Origin: an uncultured Eubacteriales bacterium
GTDB taxonomy: Bacteria > Bacillota > Clostridia > Peptostreptococcales > Anaerovoracaceae
Assembly (NCBI GenBank): GCA_902796965.1
Contig: CADBRA010000062.1
Span: 1-58,733 of the forward strand
DNA: 58,733 nt
Direction: 5' to 3'
Position numbers and translations under genes: made by a program. Below the pieces are notes generated by a model, which did no database searches, was not told where the DNA came from, and was given only the letters and a program-made list of their open reading frames with translations. Positions 49,356 through 58,021 of this stretch are shown in pieces. Every line of letters begins with the position of its first letter. Within the stretch, counting starts at the first letter, position 1.

Positions 49356-50792
49356 ATGAATATTCCACTGATTTTCTATATCACCGGCTGGATTCTTAAT
49401 ATAGAAGCCATTCTGATGGCACCGTCAGCAGTCGTGTCGCTCGTATACGGCGAAAGCTGTCTGCCGCTGCTCGGAGCCATCGCGTTATGTCTTGCAGTCG
49501 GCATTCCGCTCGTGCTCAAAAAGCCTGTGAACCGCCAGTTCTCCATAAAAGAAGGGTATATCACCGTCGCGATGGCCTGGATAGTCATGAGTATAGCTGG
49601 CATGCTCCCGTTTCTGTTCGCAGGCGCAATAACAAATCCGTTCAATGCATTTTTTGAAACAGTCTCGGGCTTCACCACTACGGGCGCAAGCATTCTGCAT
49701 GATGTAGAAAGCATGCCAAAAGGCCTTTTGTTCTGGCGAAGCATGACTCACTGGATCGGCGGCATGGGTATACTCGTCTTTCTGATCTCGATAATTCCTA
49801 TGGTCGGCGGCAGCAAGATGAATCTCATGAAGGCCGAGAGCTCCGGCCCTTATGTCACCAGGATCATGCCGACCGCAAAAGAAAGCGCGAGCATGCTCTA
49901 CAAGATCTATATAGGAATGACTGCTGTCATGATCGCTCTGCTGCTTGCCGGCGGAATGCCGGTATTCGACTCGCTTACTATCACATTCGGCACAGCCGGC
50001 ACAGGCGGTTTCGGAGTACTTAACAGCAGCTGTGCAAGCTATACGACCTATCAGCAGATAGTCATAACTGTATTCATGATAATTTTCTCAGTGAATTTCA
50101 ACGTCTATTTCTATATGATAAACAGAAAGTTCAAGGATGCGTTCTCAGTAGAAGAAGCACGGTGGTATATAGTCATAATCGCAGCCGCAACCGCAATCAC
50201 GGCGTTCAGCATACGCGGCAGCTTCAGCTCATTCGGCAAGGCCGTTCAGCAGGCTGCGTTCCAGGTGGCATCTGTTATTTCCACAACAGGATATTCCACG
50301 ACTGATTTCGGGAAGTGGCCTGCACTGGCGTGTTCCGTGCTCGTGTTGCTGATGATCATCGGCGGATGCTCCGGAAGCACCGGCGGAGGCGTCAAGATAT
50401 GCCGACTCATAGTGGAGGTAAAGCAGCTCGGCCGCGAACTAATGTCGTACCTCTATCCCGGCTCCATACGCCAGATAAGACTCGACGGCAAAAAACTCGA
50501 TACATCGATCATACGCTCTATAAATGTATTCGTCGGAGCTTATGCACTGATATTCATGATCTCTGTGATCATCATTTCGATCGACGGATATGATTTTACA
50601 ACGAATTTCACAGCCGTAGCGGCTACGCTCAGTAACATCGGTCCCGGACTTGGAAGCGTCGGACCGGCAGATAACTTCGATCTTTACTCGAATCTCTCGA
50701 AGATGGTCCTTTCGTTCGATATGCTCGCCGGACGCCTCGAGATATTCCCGATACTTCTTTTCTTCACACCAAAGGCCTGGAAGAGATTTTAA
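49356..50792 (+). CDS. trkH: Trk potassium uptake membrane subunit TrkH
   Basis: 478 residues. Four repeated MPM units line a K+ pore; selectivity-filter glycines are visible in ETVSGFTTTGAS (about residue 108), FGTAGTGGFGV (about 215), SVISTTGYSTTDF (about 310) and LSNIGPGLGSVGP (about 430). Forms the K+ channel controlled by TrkA. GCGGAGG gives the start. Operon trkA-trkH with a terminator at 50839. Confidence 0.96.
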   Translation: MNIPLIFYITGWILNIEAILMAPSAVVSLVYGESCLPLLGAIALCLAVGIPLVLKKPVNRQFSIKEGYITVAMAWIVMSIAGMLPFLFAGAITNPFNAFFETVSGFTTTGASILHDVESMPKGLLFWRSMTHWIGGMGILVFLISIIPMVGGSKMNLMKAESSGPYVTRIMPTAKESASMLYKIYIGMTAVMIALLLAGGMPVFDSLTITFGTAGTGGFGVLNSSCASYTTYQQIVITVFMIIFSVNFNVYFYMINRKFKDAFSVEEARWYIVIIAAATAITAFSIRGSFSSFGKAVQQAAFQVASVISTTGYSTTDFGKWPALACSVLVLLMIIGGCSGSTGGGVKICRLIVEVKQLGRELMSYLYPGSIRQIRLDGKKLDTSIIRSINVFVGAYALIFMISVIIISIDGYDFTTNFTAVAATLSNIGPGLGSVGPADNFDLYSNLSKMVLSFDMLAGRLEIFPILLFFTPKAWKRF

Positions 50793-50838
50793 TTCCGCTT
50801 GCTTACGAAAACATTCTTCACACAAAGCATCACTCACC

Positions 50839-50875
50839 GAGACCGGAACTCTTGAAAAGTTCCGGCCTCTTTTTT
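50839..50875 (+). terminator. terminator of trkAH
   Basis: GAGACCGGAACT / AGTTCCGGCCTC (one mismatch) followed by TTTTTT. The next 200 bases to the DMT promoter show no gene. Confidence 0.85.
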
Positions 50876-51075
50876 CGCTGCACCAGCATTCCGGCATACA
50901 TTCCACAAGTTCAATGTATTTCTGTAAACAAAACTGTCTGCATTCTGTCCATTTGTACGCAGTTCATATGTCAGAATTTTTCATGTATTCCTTATATTAA
51001 CCATAAAGTTCATTATATGTTTTTATTCCTGTAATTCAACGGTTTATACATACTTTTATTTACACTAAAAAAACA

Positions 51076-51104
51076 TTGTACTTTGAGTTTTTTAGTGCTA
51101 TATT
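51076..51104 (+). promoter_or_regulatory. promoter of DMT permease, with long leader
   Basis: TTGTAC (51076-51081), 17-base spacer, TATATT (51099-51104). The leader is about 160 bases and repeats TTGCAATAT at 51119 and 51167 with TTGCAAAA at 51231. A CACTAAAAAA/TTTTTTAGTG dyad (51063-51097) overlaps the promoter. Confidence 0.5.
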
Positions 51105-51270
51105 ATCTAACCATAGTGTTGCAATATGGTTTAAAAAATATGCATTGCACTTGTTAAAGTCGTCGATTGCAATATCAGGCGCCATTAAGCAATCAGACTT
51201 TAAATATATTAATATAATTATTGCAAAACCAGAATTATCGATGCTCTGTGTTATAGGAGGGGCAATATAA

Positions 51271-52359
51271 ATGGTTAACACAACTACTTATGCTCCCGAA
51301 CTCATACGTGATAAGGCCGCAGGCGACAACGCCTTCTATAAAAGAGGCATTATCACAGGACTGTTTTCGGGTATTTTTTACGGCCTTTATTCCAGTTTCT
51401 GTACGCTGGGAATGAATTCAGGAATCTGGGCTAAATGGAGTGCCGGTGCAGCAGGCCTTTCAGCCTTCGCTCTCGTCTATCTTATCGGTGCGCTCGGCAA
51501 TGGTCTTAACGACAGTTTCTCGGCACTGTGGGCATTAGCCAACACAATCAAAAACGGTAAAATCAAAGACTTCGGCAGATGCGTGGCATCTAAGCCTGGC
51601 CGCCTGATAATCATCGGAGCTATCCTCGGCGGTCCTGTTGCAAATACAGCTTTTATCATCGGAATGGCAGCAGCCGGATCGATCGTAGCTCCGCTGTCAG
51701 CCCTCTGCCCGGCGATCGGAGCTATACTTTCCCGCATTCTCTACAATCAAAAGCTTGAAAGGCACACAATTTCAGGAATCCTGATCTGCCTCGCTGCTTC
51801 ACTCATAATCGGAATTCCGGGAGCACTCACCGCTGATCCGAGCAGTCACTTTGGGCTCGGACTCGCATGCGGCATCGTCGCAGCATTAGGCTGGGGCATC
51901 GAAGGCTGCGTATGCGGATGGGGCACATCGCTAGTAGATTCTGAAATCTCAATAACTATCCGTCAGTGCACATGCGGTATCCTCGAAATGCTCGTAATCG
52001 TTCCTGTTTTCGCGATCATGAGCGGCGGACACGGTGTCGGCAGACTCGTCGTAACCGGAGCATTAACAGACCCCTCTGTCATATTCTTCATCATTTCAGG
52101 CGGAATAGCATTCCTCTCATTCATGTGGTGGTATAAGGGGAATGCAATGTGCGGCACGGCTCTCGGAATGGCTCTGAACGGCACATATTCATTCCTATCG
52201 CCTGTATTCTGCTGGTTGATCGTAGGTGTGATCGGAGGCGTAGCAGGATACTCACTTCCGTTCTACGACTGGATCGCAGCGGCAATAATGGCACTCGGCA
52301 TCTTCGTCATAGCATCAGATCCGAAGAGCTGGAGCAAAAAGAACAAGGAGGCAATTTAA
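51271..52359 (+). CDS. drug/metabolite-type (EamA-like) membrane permease
   Basis: 362 residues with ten predicted membrane helices in two halves (helices begin GIITGLFSGIFYGLYSSF, LIIIGAILGGPVANTAFIIGMA, LGLACGIVAALGWGIEGCVCGWG, AFLSFMWWYKGNAMCGTALGMAL). The PLSALCPAIGAILSRILYNQKLE segment ending the first half is the EamA-type hallmark. Substrate unknown. AGGAGGGG gives the start. It forms an operon with a 90-residue protein whose start lies 4 bases after its stop, suggesting a joint role. Confidence 0.82.
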   Translation: MVNTTTYAPELIRDKAAGDNAFYKRGIITGLFSGIFYGLYSSFCTLGMNSGIWAKWSAGAAGLSAFALVYLIGALGNGLNDSFSALWALANTIKNGKIKDFGRCVASKPGRLIIIGAILGGPVANTAFIIGMAAAGSIVAPLSALCPAIGAILSRILYNQKLERHTISGILICLAASLIIGIPGALTADPSSHFGLGLACGIVAALGWGIEGCVCGWGTSLVDSEISITIRQCTCGILEMLVIVPVFAIMSGGHGVGRLVVTGALTDPSVIFFIISGGIAFLSFMWWYKGNAMCGTALGMALNGTYSFLSPVFCWLIVGVIGGVAGYSLPFYDWIAAAIMALGIFVIASDPKSWSKKNKEAI

Positions 52360-52362
52360 CAG

Positions 52363-52635
52363 ATGTTACCTTTAAATTATGCAATGTTAAAATATTACAC
52401 ACATGTTGACGAAGCAAGTGTCGACGATGTCATCAGCGCACTTAAAGACAAGTACGGAAATTTCAAGGCGTTCTCCAAAGACAAGATGACTGAAGCCGTC
52501 ATGACAGCCGAGAAAAACGGTCTTCTTGAAGAAACGCGCTACGAATATGACAAAAATCATAAAGTCCGCATTTACTATCATGCAAATGACGACGGCACAC
52601 GCATAATAAACTCGTATATCAAACAGGATATATAA
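52363..52635 (+). CDS. small protein of unknown function, partner of DMT permease
   Basis: 90 residues, not recognised. Charged, soluble; residues 16-60 (DEASVDDVISALKDKYG, DKMTEAVMTAEKNGLLEETRYE) look like a winged-helix or helical module, followed by a beta strand (KVRIYYHANDDGTRIINSYI). AAGGAGG lies 11 bases upstream, overlapping the permease stop; an in-frame ATG at residue 8 is possible. Tight linkage suggests a regulatory or accessory subunit of the permease, or an enzyme for its substrate; nothing in the sequence decides. Confidence 0.7.
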   Translation: MLPLNYAMLKYYTHVDEASVDDVISALKDKYGNFKAFSKDKMTEAVMTAEKNGLLEETRYEYDKNHKVRIYYHANDDGTRIINSYIKQDI

Positions 52636-53018
52636 TTCATACAGCAGAATCATCATGATGTATGCTGCATGAAATGATGCCCGAGCGATTAATAACTCCG
52701 CTCAGGAGCCTCCGAAGTATACATCAGCTGCCTTGCAATATAGACACAGAAGATATTGGCCTGCTCTGGCTCAGCTTCATGCATCAATATTAATGAAGAG
52801 TCTTTGATGAGACAATGCAATATTCCGGTCGGGGCGCACTCGGTTTTTGCCATTCGCCCTGCTTTTACAGGTGTACATTAACGGAATTTGAATCGGCTCA
52901 GACTTCGCTCACAGGCACATGTTCATACTCCCGCCGTGATAACCGCTGACGGATATGCAGTCTGCGGCCGGAGCCAGACAGGAAACCTGAAAATTATATA
53001 TAATCATATGTATATATC

Positions 53019-53051
53019 AAAAAGGATCCCGGCGCTATTATGCCGGAATCC
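53019..53051 (-). terminator. terminator, probably of rubrerythrin
   Basis: GGATTCCGGC/GCCGGGATCC stem then TTTTTGA on the minus strand, about 230 bases beyond the stop. Confidence 0.65.
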
Positions 53052-53146
53052 TCTCAGATATATATTTCCGTCTCCGGGGCTCTTGGCGCCGGATTTTTTT
53101 ATACCCACGGAATCGCACTGCGCTGCATTCGCGTGATTTCGGCGAT

Positions 53147-53161
53147 GTGAGCGGAGCTCAC
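53147..53161 (+). repeat. GGA-loop hairpin repeat, copy 17
   Basis: GTGAGC-GGA-GCTCAC followed by GCAATG. Confidence 0.8.
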
Positions 53162-53277
53162 GCAATGTTTCGCAGCCGACTTTTTCTGTCTTTCGTGACA
53201 TCCCTAAGCTTTAATTTTTCAATTACATGACGTTCTGCCTGATCTTATCCTGCGAACTTCTTATGTATTGCCGCTTA

Positions 53278-53934
53278 TTAATAGTTCTTTGCGTTTATTT
53301 CAAAATATGACTGCGGATGAGCACATACAGGACAAATCTCAGGTGCTTCTGTACCTACTACAATGTGACCGCAGTTTCTGCACTCCCAGATCTTGACTTC
53401 GCTCTTCTTGAAAACTTCCTGAGTCTCAACATTATGGAGAAGCGCTCTGTATCTTTCCTCATGTGTCTTCTCTATGGCAGCAACCATGCGGAACTTCGCC
53501 GCGAGCTCAGGGAATCCCTCTGCATCAGCTGTCTCTGCGAATCCCTTGTACATATCTGTCCACTCATAGTTTTCGCCCTCTGCTGCAGCCTTCAGGTTCT
53601 GAGCTGTGTCTCCGATGCCGTTCAGTTCCTTGAACCACATCTTTGCATGTTCTTTCTCGTTGTCAGCAGTCTTCTGGAAGAGAGCCGCGATCTGTTCATA
53701 TCCTTCCTTCTTGGCTGTCGAAGCAAAATATGTGTATTTATTTCTGGCCTGAGACTCGCCCGCAAAAGCCGCCTCGAGGTTCTTCTCTGTCTGAGTGCCC
53801 GCGTAAGGATTAGCCGGAGTATCCTCTACCAGCTGGAGCTTGTCTCCCTTAGCCTTGCATTTAGGGCAAACCGGCTCAACACCGTCTTCTACTGAAAAGA
53901 TTTCTCCGCAGATAAGGCATTTGTAAGTTTTCAT
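53278..53934 (-). CDS. rbr: rubrerythrin with rubredoxin-like domains at both ends
   Basis: 218 residues. Non-haem diiron peroxidase that reduces H2O2 in anaerobes. Order: N-terminal rubredoxin-like CxxC..CxxC (CLIC, CPKC; residues 5-28), diiron four-helix domain with [17 protein letters not shown] and EKTHEERY motifs (residues 50-165), C-terminal rubredoxin-like CRNC..CPVC (residues 186-206). Classical rubrerythrin has only the C-terminal Rd domain and reverse rubrerythrin only the N-terminal one. AAGGAGG gives the start. A perfect 7-base inverted repeat sits upstream at its likely promoter. Confidence 0.94.
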   Translation of the reverse strand: MKTYKCLICGEIFSVEDGVEPVCPKCKAKGDKLQLVEDTPANPYAGTQTEKNLEAAFAGESQARNKYTYFASTAKKEGYEQIAALFQKTADNEKEHAKMWFKELNGIGDTAQNLKAAAEGENYEWTDMYKGFAETADAEGFPELAAKFRMVAAIEKTHEERYRALLHNVETQEVFKKSEVKIWECRNCGHIVVGTEAPEICPVCAHPQSYFEINAKNY

Positions 53935-54029
53935 ACTGTTCCTCCTTGTTTCTTGATTTTTATACGGCCTGCTCCGGAAAACACCGGGGCCTGTTCATTC
54001 TGACGGAAAGGCATCCGCCTTCCCTGTTA

Positions 54030-54055
54030 ACTATACCAGATACGAATAGTATCTG
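54030..54055 (-). promoter_or_regulatory. rubrerythrin promoter region with inverted-repeat operator
   Basis: CAGATAC-N5-GTATCTG (54037-54055) directly precedes TGGTATAGT on the minus strand, an extended -10 (54030-54035). The -35 is poor, as in activated or repressed promoters. It does not match the known PerR or Fur boxes. Confidence 0.5.
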
Positions 54056-54147
54056 TTGAATGTTTTTACCCTCGCCGTACAGAAAAATATCGCGTTTTTT
54101 GTATTATACATTATACATGAAATCAGCCGAGGAAATACCTCACTCAC

Positions 54148-54162
54148 GCGGACTCCGTCCGC
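54148..54162 (-). repeat. GGA-loop hairpin repeat, copy 18 (inverted-stem form)
   Basis: Minus strand GCGGAC-GGA-GTCCGC, same as copy 13; preceded by GT and followed by GTGAG. Confidence 0.7.
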
Positions 54163-54560
54163 ACAGAAAAAGCTGACGGCCGGCACACAGTATCTGCAGA
54201 AAAATTCCATGAGGATTCACTGACAGAACATCGATTTAAGCCGGACGGCGCGCAGTAGCTGGCATGAGAGTCTACGACCGGGCACAACGCCCGAGAGTTC
54301 GCCGCAGTGTTACATAATTCATCGTCACCGTAATTCACACCAGTCAGACAGAGCAGAAAAGACGGCTGCTGTATTGCCTGTTCCGGCATTTTCTATCTGA
54401 AATTATGATTGACGGAGCAACAATTACACTGATGAAAAGGTGTTCAGAAATCTCAGCCGGCGTTTTTTTCAGGAACACTGCGCGCCGCCGCTGCCGCCAT
54501 CGTATGCAACACGCTTTTATCGTCACACTGCCGTTACGGTTATTGTGTCGTAAATACGGT

Positions 54561-54620
54561 AAAAAATGTCCGTGTCGCGATTAAAGTCAAAATAAATACT
54601 TTAACCGCGGACACGGACAT
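54561..54620 (-). terminator. terminator of CnaB adhesin gene
   Basis: Long hairpin: ATGTCCGTGTC-type arm plus TTAAAGT inner arm (54566-54587 with 54598-54620), then six T on the minus strand. Confidence 0.85.
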
Positions 54621-54678
54621 ATTATTGCATTATCTGCTGCAGCCGGATTTCAGCAAATTCCTGCTGATACAGAACTAT

Positions 54679-57153
54679 TTATTTTTCTTCTTTAAGGCGT
54701 CTTCTGTATGCTGTGAGCAGTATCAAAACAGTGACAGAGCCTGCAGCAACCGCGCCATATAGGAATATGCGCATGTCGTCTCCTGTCTGCGGAGCAGACG
54801 AAGTTCCTGATTTTCCTGCTGATGCGGAATCAGAATTACTGCTGCCCGAGGTACTTGCCGACGGAACTGTGCTGCCCGATCCGCTGCTCGGGATGCCGGT
54901 TTCCCGACCTGACTCTTCAGCAGTCCCGCCATTGCCGGAATTATCTGTCGTTCCCGGTGTGACAGGCGTCGTCGGTGTTGAAGGCGTTGAAGGATTTTCG
55001 TTGTCAGGCACGTCTCCGCCGCTGTCTGTCGGCGTGAATGTGTTCGTGATGACAAATCCGTCCTCTGCGCTGCCTGTGACGGATGACTTGTACCCGCCAG
55101 CTTCTGTCAGCTCCCTGACAGTGTATTCGATTTTGTTGCCATTGCTCTTGACCGGCAGGCTGCTCCAGGTGTAAGTCCAGTTCCCGGCGCTCGTGAGCGT
55201 TACCGGATCGCCATATGCCGTTCCGTCGGCATAAAGCTGAACCTGTATACTGTCAGGACGTTTTCCTGCACTGTTATTGTCATCGTCCCAGCTCTTTGTG
55301 ACCTTGATGCTCGTCGTAGCAGGCGTATAGTGGTTTGTGATGTTGTACCCGTTGATTTCCGTGGTATACCCGGAGACTGCATCTTCTGTCACGGTGTAAT
55401 TTATCTCTTTGCCGTTCTCGTACTTCAGGAGTCCTGAAAAAGTGTAATTCCAGTTTCCGTCCTTGTCGGGCTGTACTCTGATGCTCTTCTGCTGGTATCC
55501 GTTCGCAAACAGGTTTACTGTTATGCTGTCCGGGCGTCTGCCGTCCTGGTTGTTATTGTCATCCCATGTTTTCGTGCCTGATATAGTTATGGTCTCCGGT
55601 TCATAAGTTCCCGGATTATCAGGTGTTTCAGTTTTTTCAGCTATATTCGTTATGGTATAGCCTTCCACTGCGCTGCCGGTGATCGAGGTTGTGTAACCCG
55701 GGACCTGTGTCAATTCACCGACTGTGTAGCTTACCGCAGTTCCGCTGCTTCTCTCAGGCAGCTGTTCCCACGTATATGTCCAGTTATTATCAGCATTCAG
55801 CGTCACAGGATCACCCGATGCTGTTCCGTCGGCGTAAAGCTGAACCTGCACACTGGCAGGCCTCTTTCCATCCTGATTGCCATTGTCTTCCCATGCCTTT
55901 GTGACGGTCAGACTCGTATATCCCGGCGTATAGCTGTTAGTTATATTGTATCCGCTGATATCTGCGCTGTAATCGGCAACAGCGTCTTCTGTCACGGTAT
56001 AGGTGATTTCCTGACCGTTTTCATATTTCGGTAGATCTGTAAAGCTGTAGTTCCAGTTTCCGTCAGAGTCTGGACTCACGGTCGTGCTTTTTATCGTTTC
56101 ACCGTTTGCGAGCAGGTTCACTGTGATGCCCGCCGGGCGGTTTCCGCTGCTGTTATCGCTGTCCTCCCACGTCTTCCTGCCGGATACAGTTGTCATTTCA
56201 GGCGTATGTGTATTCGTCAGCGTGCTGCCATTGCTTACACTATTATTATCGGACGTGTATGAATCTATGCTGTCTTCTTTTACTGTATAAGCGGTATCCT
56301 TGTTTGTAAGCACCGGAAGATTTGAATACTTAACCGTCCACGATCCGTCAGGGTTAACCGTTATTTCCGGCGTTTGGCCTGTAAGCTCGCTGTCCCCTGA
56401 CATAAGATGCAGCTTTGATGCGAAATCAGCTGTGCTCGGCCGCAGGCCATCCTGATTATTATTGTCATTCCAGACCTTTGTAAATGAAAATTCCGTCGAT
56501 GCAGAAAGTGATGCAGTCACTGCAATGTCCTTCTGATGGATCACTGCGCCTATCATATTCTGGAATCCTTTTCCGTCTGAAGCTTTCACGCTGCTGTCAG
56601 CAACGTAAACCTTAAGATCCGGATCCATCCACGGCACGGTGGAAGACAGTTTAATGGAAACATCAGACGAAGGTTTCGTGTCGGAAACAAGTGAAAAACT
56701 TTCGCCGGCCCTGACCTGATTTTTGTCTGATTCTTCTTTGATGCCATCAGGAAGCGTCAGCTTGAACGCTGTCCTGTAAGTAGACGGCGCTGAAAGCGAC
56801 AGTCTGTCTGTGTGCCACTTCTGATCGTCATTACTGTAATAAAATGTCGGATCTCCTGTCACGCTTACCTTGTCTGCGCTCGGCTCCTCTGTAAGTATAG
56901 GAGTTGTCTTATCCGCACTAATAAGCTTATCGGTCAGTGAGTTGTTAATGACTTCATTGTCGTTGTCCTTCATTCCCGCACTCTTTAAAACTGACCATAC
57001 TGCGTCGCGCGTGCTTTCATAAGCCTGCTGCTCCGTCACATAATAGTCCGCCATATATATTTGGGAATAGGCCTCTAAAGGATCACCCGAAAGGTTTGTC
57101 ATGCAATATGCTGCTCTGTAGAACGGAAGCTGTATCAACTGCTGATATGTCAT
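54679..57153 (-). CDS. CnaB-repeat surface adhesin with sortase signal (main part of a frameshifted gene)
   Basis: 824 residues from the first ATG, but the same frame is open and protein-like up to about 57483 (LLYAGYPYNGYGLYEV), so this is the body of the gene that begins at 57764. Order: rest of a thioester/TQXA-type domain, a stalk domain, five CnaB repeats (each starting TKxW or RKTW and containing YTVTED, YTVGEL or YTVREL with the isopeptide Lys/Glu), a Pro/Thr/Ser/Gly-rich spacer, and a sorting signal APQTGDD + hydrophobic helix + RRRLKEEK. CnaB repeats 2/4 and 3/5 are most alike, pointing to duplication of a two-domain unit. In the expected thioester motif TQxAxW the sequence is TRDAVW. 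Surface-anchored adhesin or pilus-like protein, probably inactive because of the frameshift. Confidence 0.85.
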   Translation of the reverse strand: MTYQQLIQLPFYRAAYCMTNLSGDPLEAYSQIYMADYYVTEQQAYESTRDAVWSVLKSAGMKDNDNEVINNSLTDKLISADKTTPILTEEPSADKVSVTGDPTFYYSNDDQKWHTDRLSLSAPSTYRTAFKLTLPDGIKEESDKNQVRAGESFSLVSDTKPSSDVSIKLSSTVPWMDPDLKVYVADSSVKASDGKGFQNMIGAVIHQKDIAVTASLSASTEFSFTKVWNDNNNQDGLRPSTADFASKLHLMSGDSELTGQTPEITVNPDGSWTVKYSNLPVLTNKDTAYTVKEDSIDSYTSDNNSVSNGSTLTNTHTPEMTTVSGRKTWEDSDNSSGNRPAGITVNLLANGETIKSTTVSPDSDGNWNYSFTDLPKYENGQEITYTVTEDAVADYSADISGYNITNSYTPGYTSLTVTKAWEDNGNQDGKRPASVQVQLYADGTASGDPVTLNADNNWTYTWEQLPERSSGTAVSYTVGELTQVPGYTTSITGSAVEGYTITNIAEKTETPDNPGTYEPETITISGTKTWDDNNNQDGRRPDSITVNLFANGYQQKSIRVQPDKDGNWNYTFSGLLKYENGKEINYTVTEDAVSGYTTEINGYNITNHYTPATTSIKVTKSWDDDNNSAGKRPDSIQVQLYADGTAYGDPVTLTSAGNWTYTWSSLPVKSNGNKIEYTVRELTEAGGYKSSVTGSAEDGFVITNTFTPTDSGGDVPDNENPSTPSTPTTPVTPGTTDNSGNGGTAEESGRETGIPSSGSGSTVPSASTSGSSNSDSASAGKSGTSSAPQTGDDMRIFLYGAVAAGSVTVLILLTAYRRRLKEEK

Positions 57154-57446
57154 GCCTGACGCAGTTGTTTTACCTGAAAAATAATCAGAACACTCCTTTA
57201 GAAATGAGTTAAGCTTGTCGAGCTTTGCAGAGTCATTTCTGTCTGAATATGAAAATGTATTATTCCCCAGAGAATCTGGAAAATCATCACGCAGATACTG
57301 CGGCGGCGTCAGAAGCTCGTTGAATTCTTCCTCGGTGATCGTAGGAGCCTGATCAACGACCTCGTACAGTCCGTAGCCGTTATACGGATACCCCGCGTAA
57401 AGAAGATTCTGCAGCTCCGTTTTCAGTGTATCCTGGGCATCTCCCG

Positions 57447-57764
57447 TTATGTTGTTCGCGCTGAAAAATCGCTGAATCTCGTCTCTGTATATGTAGGAAC
57501 GTTCGTGATTGAAGGCGTTTTATGCGGCCAGTGCAGCGAATCATTCATGCAGTACAGAATGAGCTTGTCTCCATTGCTATCCGTCACAGAGTGTATTGCC
57601 GTTCCGTCATAATCAATCGTAATTCCTGACGTCTGGCTGCCTGACGATGTGCCTGACTGATCTGAATCATCTGAAAGTCCCCAAACAATCGATGTCGGCT
57701 GAATCGTTCCAGCCAGCACCACAAGCGCGAGGATCAGGCCCACTAATTTCTTTCGTGTTCTCAA
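57447..57764 (-). CDS. N-terminal fragment of the CnaB adhesin (signal peptide and thioester Cys)
   Basis: About 105 residues ending at a stop at 57447. A TTG start at 57764 follows GGGGAG by ten bases and gives MRTRKKLVGLILALVVLAG, a Gram-positive signal peptide; an ATG at 57788 in the same frame has no ribosome site. YCMNDSLHWPH near residue 75 is the Cys segment of TQXA/thioester adhesin domains. The reading frame then leaves the family sequence near 57483, where the second fragment picks up in another frame; a one-base deletion (or sequencing error) accounts for it. Read together the gene would span 54679-57764, about 1030 residues. Confidence 0.75.
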   Translation of the reverse strand: MRTRKKLVGLILALVVLAGTIQPTSIVWGLSDDSDQSGTSSGSQTSGITIDYDGTAIHSVTDSNGDKLILYCMNDSLHWPHKTPSITNVPTYTETRFSDFSARTT

Positions 57765-57955
57765 TAATATATTTCTCCCCTTTCTCATTGATTTTATTTT
57801 GAATATTCGATAATTTATCGGGATTCAGTAACTTGATTGATATAAGATGATAAATTAATATATGATAATTTTTAATTTCCATTATAATAACAAAGAAATA
57901 TATATCAATGCAAGCTAATAATACCGTTACATACAAGCCATGATAAAAAACATAT

Positions 57956-58004
57956 AAAAAGAGGCATCCTTTCAGATATTCTCTGAAATGAGTGCCTCTT
58001 TGCG
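57956..58004 (-). terminator. terminator of HD hydrolase gene
   Basis: AAAGAGGCA...TTTCAGA / TCTGAAA...TGCCTCTTT, two-part stem, then TTTTATATG on the minus strand; also T-rich on the plus strand. 57765-57955 is AT-rich with no gene. Confidence 0.85.
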
Positions 58005-58021
58005 TGTTTGGATATTAAAAT

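Larger units (their letters stand above)
52636..53277. other. intergenic region between small protein gene and rubrerythrin
   Basis: About 640 bases, convergent genes. A weak CAGCA/TGCTG fold follows the small gene (52641-52670), then nothing clear until two terminator-like hairpins (53019-53051 for the minus strand; TCCGG..CCGGA plus seven T at 53070-53097 for the plus strand) and repeat copy 17. A GTCTG..CAGAC dyad around 52959-52980 may be a decayed repeat copy. Confidence 0.5.
53935..54560. other. intergenic region upstream of rubrerythrin
   Basis: About 630 bases. Holds the rubrerythrin leader (hairpin GGAAGGC/GCCTTTCC near 54005-54023), the operator below and repeat copy 18; 54170-54560 shows nothing I can name. 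Confidence 0.5.

Noticed and set aside
54144..54389. 81-residue minus-strand ORF upstream of rubrerythrin
   Set aside because: No ribosome site or recognisable motif; overlaps repeat copy 18.
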